DNA of 64,000 nt. Origin: Gavia stellata (Eukaryota; Chordata; Aves; Gaviiformes; Gaviidae). The stretch lies in contig NC_082597.1 in the NCBI RefSeq assembly GCF_030936135.1, positions 42,663,095 to 42,727,094 of the forward strand. The letters run 5' to 3'. Both the position numbers and the translations under genes were made by a program. How positions within the stretch are numbered: position 1 is the stretch's first letter; every line of letters begins with the position of its first letter. A model generated the notes under the pieces. It worked only from the letters and a program-made list of their open reading frames with translations, was not told where the DNA came from and did no database searches. Below, piece after piece: positions 54,991 to 64,000 of the stretch.

Positions 54991-57882
54991 CCAAGACTGG
55001 GAACCCACAAACACTAAGCTAATATAAATAAGAGATTATCATTGCAACGACTAACTTGCTATTAGTTCAGCTGAAAGATTACTCAGGCTAGTATAAAGCA
55101 GCTGTTCTGTTGGCTGTTCTGAAGTATTATGTGTTTTTTAGATGCTAACGGTAAAAACTGTCCTAGTCTACAGTACGCTTGAGTGACACAAGTGTTATTC
55201 AGATCAAAACTTATTAAGCATCTGAAAGTCAACTGAGCAAACCTTTTCACTTGCTTGCTTACTTTTGAGAGGTGTTTGCCGGGAGTTAACTCCAAATTAA
55301 GCCAACAAGGGGTTTACAAGTGAAAAGATACCACCAAGTATTGATAGCTTCTAATACATTCCAGAAATAGCTTTGAGCTTCATTTCCACCTTAGAGAGGG
55401 CTGAATGGGGCAGCCAGGATTTTAGCCAACACCAGGGTGGGTCAAAAAGACAGATGGAAAACTCCAGATTACTTAAAGCAAAGGCAACGTGCCAGCTTCT
55501 GAGATGCCGTAGAAAAATAGATGCTCACATAACTGCTGCAGAACTGGCACTAAAAAGCAGTTTCCTTGAGCAACAACAGAAAGCACCTATTTTCTCATGT
55601 GAAGAAGTGTAAAGTAATCTGGTATCTTCCTCACTTTTGTGAGACATTATCTCTTACAAGATTTTGAATTACAGCGATGTATAACGTAAAAAATGAGGAA
55701 ATACGTAATTTTTCACAGTTTTGAAACTCAAAACATTCAGAGCTTTTTTGAGAGGGATGACTTCCTTGTGGTTTTGGTCAGTTCCAGTGAAGACTGAGGA
55801 GGAGGAATTTTCTGCACCTCTTCTTTGTTCTCCAGCGCAAAGCAGCACAGGCAGATGATACACCCAGAGATGTGCACATTTATAGTTTTGGATCCATTTG
55901 TCATCTTCCTACTAGGCCATTTACTCCGTGCCTGCACCTGTTTCAGTAAACAGAGGTGTGCGCAGTGGCTGGCTGCTATAAGCAGAGCAGAGGGGGTCTA
56001 AGGGCCAGGCTGGCACTTTAGGGACTTTCCTCGTGGGTGATTTCTAGAGGATTCTGGCCAATTCTCTGCTACTGAAAGAAATGGATTCACAGGATGGGTT
56101 TGAGTGCCAGCCTACAATCACCCGTGCTCTCTAAGAAAAAGTGAAGAGATTGTCCTCATCTGAATAGTCTGCTGATATTACATTTGTTGCCAGGGTCACT
56201 TTTATGAAGAAGTTGGGACAGAAGCAACCGCAGCTCAACCGCTGCCTGCTGCACATTTTTAGCTGTGGCTAAACCTGACACAAATGCCTCTCCGTGTGCC
56301 CAGTGAGGGAAGGGTCCTCACAAGCACGGGAGGCTGCGGAGGTGGGACCAGCCTGTCCAGCTCCTGGCACAGCCGGCCACGGCGCCCCGTGTCAGAGCAG
56401 CCTTAGGCTTCCCATGCCTAAGGGAGCAAGGGAAAAACCAGCCAGGTTTTCTGGTAGAAATCTGCCTGTGTTTTACCAGAAATGATGTTTCCTGGAAGTC
56501 ATTTTTATTTCCACAAACTGGTACACTCTGATCTGAAAAAAAAAAAAAGCTTTCTCAAAGCCTTTTGTGTCGTTTTGACATGTCTGAATGGCATCTGAAA
56601 TGCAGGGCTTTTAGTTCTGGTAAGCAGATATTGTTTTGGCTAGCATAGGAGACTGTTCTGTAACTTCATCTTCGCTACTGAACTAGATGTTCCCTGAGTG
56701 GGAGGAACTGATATCTGAATTTCAAAGCAGTTAATAGTCTTACTTGCACTTTTGCAATATTTGGAAAATTGTAATTAACCGGCTTAGATAATTTACGTTT
56801 TTAATATTTAAATGTTGCTTGTTACACAGAAGCTGATTGCTGTAGTAGCTTCATTCTGAAAGCTCATTAGAACTGCTAAAAGGTTTAAATACACACAGCT
56901 GAAGAAATGCATGCATTTTTATAAGGCAGGTATTATGGCAATACGTTGAATTTCATTGGCCTGAACAAATACACCAGCCTTCTGCAGGATTTTTTAATCA
57001 AGCTCGTTTGCATTTGCTTGGAAAGGTGCATTGCTATTTTTCTGAGCTAAATACATAAATGACATTAGCTAGCAGGATTTTTAAGTTTATGCTTTTCACT
57101 GCCATTAACCTTCTATTATGACAGAGCCGAGGAAAATCAGACAGGGGCCCTTTTGTGCTGTGTGTGATTCACACAGGATGTAGATAACACAGGGACAGGA
57201 GGAGCGAGACTGGCATCTGGAATTTTCTTTTAAAATGTACCAATATTAAAATACATTATCTCTTTACTTAAGGATGTATGCTTCTTTTCCTAAGCTCGAA
57301 TGAAATGAATTCCTGTGGGATGAGAAGACCAAGTATTATGTGCTGATAGGAGAAGGTAATGCAGATGAAAGGATCAGAAGGGGTGACCAGAGAGGAAAGA
57401 CATCGCAGGGACATGCTGCTTCTGCTGGGTGACGGCATGACCTGACACAGGGCACGAGGACAAGACAGAGGTCTGGGACAAAACAGCCTCTTGCTATTTT
57501 CAGTCTTGCATTCCAGCCCTGTCCCAGCCAAACCAGGGGGTCGGGTCACCATGGCAGTGGGGCTGCTTTGCTTTTTAAACTCTTTTTACCAGCATGTGTG
57601 ATAAAGCTGTTAGCTACCGTGGTAACACAGTTCACATTTTCCTTCTTTTTTTCCCCCCTCTGTCATGTTTTCCCATTTTGTGGTTATTCTTCCTGCTCTA
57701 GTAGCTCCCTTTTCCTAAAATGTAACTGATTCCTATCCATAAATATCACACAAATGTGCAGAGTGCCAGATTATGATTAGGAAAGCATCAGTGGGCACAT
57801 CTGAATGTGTAAACACCCCTTTGTTGTTAGGGCTTTTCTGTCTGTTCAGCTATTTGGGAAAAACACCCCAGAAGCCAAAAGC

Positions 57883-57918
<36 letters not shown>

Positions 57919-58639
57919 CACACAGGCAGAACCCTCCAGTCAGCAGATCTTATAAATGAACTGGCATTACCCCACAAGCTTAAACCGTGGCATGCTTAGT
58001 TCAGCATGCTGGAGCACAGGGAAAGCCTTACTCTCCCGGACTCCTCACCCCTCTCCTCCTTTCCCTGGCACTGCCAAATTCCTGCTGCTGCCCCCTCATC
58101 CCTTCCCCACCTCTCTCCAACCCTGACTTCACCTCCTGCCTCTTGCTCTCTTCCCCTCATACCTGGAATTTCTTTGGAGGCCCCAGTACAGAGCCCGAGC
58201 TAATCCTGCAAATGAGAGTGGGATGCACACTGCTGATAACTGCACACCTCAGGACTTGCAGCTGGTGGTCTTAGGGTCCTTTCAAGTGATACAACATAGG
58301 ACTGAAAGACAGAGCTCTGCCATTTACTGCATCCCTCAGTCCCACATCAAGCTGAAACAAAGGGATGGGAGGTGCCCTGCAGGTGCCACATCCTTCTGCC
58401 CCTTTCTTGCCTTTCTGTCTGATATTAAAGCTTTGATATGTCTTAATCTGATCTTTTTTGAGACTAGTAAACTTCATCACCTGAAACCATCAGCTTCACT
58501 TTCACAAGAAAATCCCAGAGCAATAGAAGAGGTTACTGCAAGCTCTAAGCACAACAGAGATCCCAAAATGACGGTTCCTCTTTCCAGTTCTCAAGAGAGG
58601 CAGACAGCTATATTGCGGTCCTGTCAAAGAGCATCTTTA
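54991..58639. other. Gene-poor stretch, fifth part
   Basis: Contains the TA microsatellite. 56.70-57.10 kb is an AT-rich, repeat-free block that may be conserved non-coding DNA. No coding exon recognised. Confidence 0.45.
57883..57924. repeat. (TA)n microsatellite
   Basis: Alternating TA with single C interruptions, then ACACAC. Confidence 0.95.
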
Positions 58640-60045
58640 AGAATCACACAGAATCACTACGATTGGAAAAGACCTGTAAGATCATCAAGTCCAACCATCA
58701 ACTAACACCACCATGCCCACTAAACCATGTCCCACAATGCCATGTCCACACATTCCTTGAACACCTCCAGTGAGGGTGACTCCACCACCTCCCTGGGCAG
58801 CTTATTCCAGTGTTTCACCACTCTCCCAGTAAAGAAATTTTTCCTAATATCCAGCCTGAACCTTCCCTTGGCGCAACTGGAGGCCATTTCCTCTTGTCCT
58901 GTCACTAGTCACTTGGGAGAAGAGACCAACACCCACCTCTCTGCAACCCCCTTTCAGGTAATTGTAGAGAGCGATAAGGTCTCCCCTCAGCCTCCTCTTC
59001 TCCAGGCTGAACAACCCCAGTTCCCTCAGCCGCTCCTCATAAGACTTGTGCTCCAGACCCCTCACCAGCTTCGTCGCCCTTCTCTGGACACGCTCCAGCA
59101 CCTCAATGTCCTTCTTGTAGTGAGGGGCCCAAAACTGAACACAGTATTCGAGGTGCGGCCTCACCAGCATCGAGTACAGGGGCACGATCACCTCCCTGCT
59201 CCTGCTGGCCACACTGTTTCTGATACAGGCCAGGATGCCGTTGGCCTTCTTGGCCACCTGGGCACACTGCTGGCTCATATTCAGCCGGCTGTCAATCAAC
59301 ACCCCCAGGTCCTTTTCTGCAGGGCAGCTTTCCAGTCATTCTTCCCCAAGGCTGTGACGTTGCGTGGGGTTGTTGTGACCCAAGTGCAGGACCCGGCACT
59401 TGGCCTTGTTGAACCTCATACAATTGGCCTCGGCCCATCGATCCAGCCTGTGCAGATCCCTCTGCAGAGCCTTCCAACCCTCGAGCAGATCAACACTCCC
59501 ACCCAACTTGGTGTCATCTGCAAACTTGCTGAGGGAGCACTCAATCCCCTCATCCAGATCATCGATAAAGATATTAAACAAGACCGGCCCCAAAACTGAG
59601 CCCTGGGGGACTCCGCTTGTGACCGGCCGCCAACTGGATTTCACTCCATTCACCACAACTCTCTGGGCTCGGCCATCCAGCCAGTGTTTTACCCAGCAAA
59701 GAGTGCACCTGTCTAAGCCACGAGTCGCCAGGAGAATACTGTGGAGACAGCGTCAAAGGCTTTACTAAAGTCCAGGTAGACACCATCGACAGCCTTTCCC
59801 TCACCCATTAGGCGGGTCACCTGGTCATAGAAGGAGATCAGGTTGGTCAAGCAGGACCTGCCCTTCATGAACCCATGCTGGCTGGGCCTGATCCCTTGGT
59901 TGTCCTGCACGTGCCCTGTGAGCACCCTCAAGATGAACCTCTCCATAATCTTCCCCAGCACTGAGGTCAGGCTGACAGGCCTGTAGTTTCCCGGATCCTC
60001 CTTCCAGCCCTTCTTTTAGATGGGCATCACGTTGGCAAGCCTCCA
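58640..60045 (-). mobile_element. CR1 LINE, 5'-truncated, reverse transcriptase largely preserved
   Basis: Same 3'-end signature as avian CR1 at the low-coordinate side (GAATCAC repeat, then TTGGACTTGATGATCTT on the - strand). The - strand coding sequence reads [36 protein letters not shown] (FADD at 59513-59524), HLGHNN, the C-terminal [20 protein letters not shown] and the CR1 ending [19 protein letters not shown]. One in-frame TGA at 59336-59338 and a frameshift near 59735 break it. A 290-codon ORF on the opposite strand (58727-59599) is an antisense shadow of this element. Confidence 0.94.
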
Positions 60046-62166
60046 GAGAAGGCAAAGGCAATTATTTTTGCTTTTCTCCTGACTCATGATGAGAAGAACC
60101 AAGTACCTGCTGAGAGCAGGAAGAACCTGAGAGGAAACATCAAATGCAGAAGTTCTGGCTAGGGGAGGACGATGATGCTGCATGAGGTGGTGCCATAGAC
60201 GGCACAAACCAGAACTGGGAAATCCTGAATGGGCTGGAAACAGCCAGGGCCCAGGCTAGCAGGTTGTCAGGAAAGTTGTACTGAAAAGAAAATAGGTTGG
60301 CAGAAGGTCTTCAAGGACTGCTGTACTGTCCTTGCTGAAGGACAGACTCCCCGGTGTCGAGCAGCTATACCATGCCATTGCTGCTTGGCTTCCACACCTG
60401 GGAGTCTCCAGTTTCACTGCTCCTTTGGATTGCAAGGAAACAAAAGCTTTCAGTCCATACGGTGCAGCTAAAGGGCCCATTTCTCAGGCTTCTCATGCCT
60501 TCTGATTTCATCTCCCTAGCTGGGAAGAGATGAAAAAGACAACCCTCCCTTTCCTGCAAAGCACAGGGAGGCTCGACACTGCCCTGCTGCCTGTACCCAT
60601 TAGCCAGGTGAAGCCAGGCTGGCCATAGGTACAAACGCTGCATCCTAGCTAAGGATGGCAGCAGTGCTTGTGGCAGGTGGGTGGGCTGTGACCCCCAGGT
60701 TCCCCCAGGTCCCCAGCTCTGTAAGACCATTGCAGAGGGCCTGTTTTGGACCAGGACCCATCTGACAAGGCATCCAAAGAGAAAGGGAGTTACCGTTTGT
60801 TTATCTAAATTGCTTGTCACAGCTGCTGCAACGCTGCTGCTGGGCTTCAGCAAGCTGTCCGTCACCCACACGGATCGTGAAGCTGAAATGAGGTCAGGAG
60901 AAAGTAGCTTGGACGAGTTTTCTCTTTCCCAGCCAGGTCCCAAGGGTGCTGTTCAGAGCAGGAATGGAATACCCAGCTCCTGCTCGCTGACCATGGCACT
61001 GTGCAAGCAAAGTCACGGCCGTGTGGGGACCCTCACAAGCAATTCTGCATGTGTGCACAGAAAACAGACACACTTTCCTTCTCACAGTGCTCAAGTAGCA
61101 TGTAATAACTGTTTAAACCAATGGCATTTACTCATACTTCTAACGATCCCCTTCCTCCTCCTCTGCTCTGGTGCGAAGAAGATCAAGTTACGCATCAGGG
61201 GCTCTCAGTACTTCCCATACTGAAACCTTCTTTCCCAGCGGACAGCTCTCACATCTACCGAGAAACACGCTGATACCTTCCTCCCTTTAAATTCGGGGGA
61301 AACCAGGCAGGGGGTGAAGCCTCTTGATGGGCTGCTTCGGTGAGAGTCATTTTACTGCAGTGGAAATGGGTACCAAGGGATCAGAGAGGCACAAATCTTC
61401 GTAAAATAAAATACACACTGCAAGAAGTACTGTTGAAAAACTGCAACAGCCAACCTCAGACTTTCCAAAAGCCCAAAAGATCTAAGGGGAAAGGCTTGGC
61501 CCTGCTGAAAGAGGGGATTTCCATTTATCTCAAAGGCACCAAGGTTTCAATAAAAGTTGGGGGTTTTGATGCTTACTTACCTAAATTCAGTTTCTAAATA
61601 TTCTGGAGGCACTCACAGAAGTACAAGCCAAACATGAGGGAATCAGTCTCTGCCCCCAGTTTGTGACAAAGCATTACAGGAAAAGCGGCCGTCATATTAA
61701 ATAATGGAAAAAGTCTAATAAAAAGGGGGATTTTCACGAAAATCTGCATGGTAGCATGACTACAGACTAAAGTATGTGAAAATACCAGCATTCAGTAATC
61801 AAACCCATGGAGGTTGGGGGGGAAATGTCTTTCAGCGTCTCAGTCTCAGTAACTGAATAAAGAAGAGAATTTAAAACCAGTATTCACTGCATCTGTTCCC
61901 TGTCACATGCCCTCCACAAACAGCCTTTTACTAAATTACAGGCATAGTTAATCTATTAAGCATAACAAGAAAGAAACAGTAATAGCATCATATTTTCCCT
62001 TCTACGATACTAATTGCCTGTCATTTTTTTCTCATTATAAAGGTCATTTTATTGTTTGTCTTGATGCTATTGGGAGGGGCAGAGGGGAGAATCCCAAGCC
62101 AGAGGCAAGCAAAATGCTCTGCTTTGAATTTTGTAGAGAGGTACTGACATCTTTTACAGGAGAGAG

Positions 62167-62234
<68 letters not shown>

Positions 62235-64000
62235 TCTCTGGGGAATATCACTGCTCACATACAATCTGGTGCAGCTTGGCAAGCTGCAAACGCAGTGCCC
62301 ACACTTCTTCTGTGCAAATGGTGTTAATTCCTGTGGACATCCCTCACCATTAAAAGTGTGGCAGCTGATAAGCAGCAACGTTTATATGAGATAACTCCCA
62401 GTAATGCCTTCAAAATAAACTCTAGAAACCTGGACCAGCACCAAGAGCAGTGCAATTCTATGCTTGGAGGTGGAAAAGAAAAGGTCTAACCCTACAGAAG
62501 TAATTACTCGCATGGCTGTTAGATCGCAGCATTCACTGATTTTATTGCTTTTGTGTTTCTTTTCACAAATAGCCTATGGGTTATAAATCTGAAAATACAG
62601 TCCTGCCAAATGAAGCAGGGGAAATAGTAGGAGCAGCCAGTGTCCGGCTCAGATACCTGCCAACTGTTTTGGTAAGGGTGGTGGTATTTGTTTCTGCTGC
62701 TTTAATTTTTATCATCACCATTGAGGAGTTAAGTTTGGTTAGGAGAGTGATATGGCAGGGAAAAAAGGAAAGAAGGTGAAAGGCAGGAGAAATGAGGGTA
62801 GGAAAGGGCAGGTTAGAGTGATGCTGAGGTGAGAGGAGAGGAGGAAGAGGCTGGCAGCCAAAACCCATGCAATCCTGAGGATGCTTCCAAGGAAAGCAGG
62901 GCCAGCTTGTTTGCGAGGATGTCAGCGAGAGGAGGGGTTTGGGAACATAATTTATGAGTCCTGCTGCTAGAGATTCCTCCTTGTCGCTTGCTCCTCAGTG
63001 CACTGTGTGTACCAAATGCTTCCCCCACAAAAGCAGATAAAGTGCTACAATGCTACGGAGATCAAGATACTGCACCTCCCACTTCACCTCTGCTGCTTCA
63101 AAAAGTAACCTGGAAAGTGCTTATGCAGCATTTTAATTTGTCATCTGTATTTTAAAATACCATCTAAACAAATGGTTATGTTTCTTAAGGTAGGATGGCT
63201 TAAAAATCAGAGGGCTTAAAAAGAGTGTTTAATTGCTTCTTCTCAACATACCATATAAAATTACAGTTTCATCAGCTGTAACTACACAAGTCTAAGATAT
63301 AATTTCACATCTCTAAACAATTTTTCATATAACATGGTAGTTATAGTCAATTAATAAGTTATTAAATAAATATTTTAATTGCTGTTTGATTAACCCGCTG
63401 TGGAATGCAAGTATATTTATAGCTGCTGCTAAGGGCACATTTTTAAACAGTAAAATAATGGTATTTTACAGAAATCGGGTACATAATAGTAGTGCAATTA
63501 TACTTCTAGCTGCATGTGCATAATTCATGATCTTGTAGGTTAATTCTGCTGGGCTGCACTCCAGTACTCGCAGTAGCAGGCAATGAGCAGCAGTATCTCC
63601 CTGAGACAGTGGCTCCCTCTTGCCTCTATGCATACTCGTTCAGCCAAGGACACATACAACAAGGTGCAGGTACACCTGAAAGGATGATCTCAAGTTGCTC
63701 AGAGGTTGCAACTGTGTGAAAGCAAATGAAAACCGCGGTCATGGCACTCAGCTGAGGGCTGCAAGGGAGCTGCAGGCACAGAAGTCCAAAAATGCAATGC
63801 CAGAGCACAGCTGCTGCCTAGCGCTGGCAGCGCCAGCATCCTCGAGCACTTGACCTTTTTTCTTTAAATAGGAAAGTCCCAGGAATTGCTCCTGTGCTGG
63901 GAACCACCAGAGCTGGATGGTGCAGGGCAGCCTGCCTCCCTCCTGAAGCACGTGGGTTGAGCTCCATCCTCTTGCTCGGGAGCATGAAAACCTCCTCCTG
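60046..64000. other. Gene-poor stretch, last part
   Basis: Contains the GA/GT microsatellite. 63.12-63.54 kb is AT-rich and repeat-free with many homeodomain-like TAAT cores. No gene recognised up to the window edge. Confidence 0.45.
62161..62231. repeat. Compound (GA)n(GT)n microsatellite
   Basis: A short GT stretch, about 14 GA units, then about 15 GT units without interruption. Probably length-polymorphic. Confidence 0.97.

Noticed and set aside
58727..59599. 290-codon ORF on the + strand, the longest in the window
   Set aside because: It is the exact antisense of the CR1 reverse transcriptase frame; its residues match no protein and its ends follow the CR1.

Overview
The window is nuclear DNA from a vertebrate, almost certainly a bird. 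The evidence is spliced genes with GT-AG introns, two long CR1 LINE copies plus older CR1 remnants, a solo LTR of a type I associate with avian endogenous retroviruses, and the gene pair GLIPR1-KRR1 in the convergent arrangement it has in other amniotes. I cannot name the species. Nothing in the window looks bacterial or viral apart from the retroelement relics. || Layout. (1) 1-9.9 kb: the 3' part of GLIPR1 on the + strand (exons at 3492-3737, 5674-5783, 7458-7540, 8718-8744, 8828-8979). The first coding exon, with the signal peptide, was not found and probably lies upstream of base 1. A 1.12-kb solo LTR (148-1271) with a 5-bp target-site duplication sits antisense in what would be intron 1. 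(2) 9.9-13.3 kb: spacer between the two converging genes. (3) 13.3-21.2 kb: complete KRR1 on the - strand, ten coding exons, 382 codons plus stop, starting in a GC-rich CpG-island promoter around 21.0 kb. Its last intron carries a sense-oriented 5'-truncated CR1. (4) 21.2-64 kb: a gene-poor stretch of about 43 kb. It holds scattered CR1 fragments of several ages, one MIR/CORE-SINE-like relic, a second large CR1 (about 58.64-60.05 kb), simple repeats, a 94-nt pure homopyrimidine tract, several AT-rich blocks that look like candidate conserved non-coding DNA, and a few unassigned ORFs. || Function. The two genes are neighbours but not a pathway. KRR1 is a nucleolar KH-domain factor of the small-subunit processome. 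GLIPR1 is a membrane-anchored CAP-superfamily protein. I reconstructed both by translating and checking every splice phase by hand; phases agree across all junctions. I did not find a previously undescribed system. The items most worth checking are the LTR with its minisatellite lying between promoter and poly(A) signal, the G4/H-DNA-capable tract at 40.45 kb, and the unassigned ORF at 47.1-47.4 kb.
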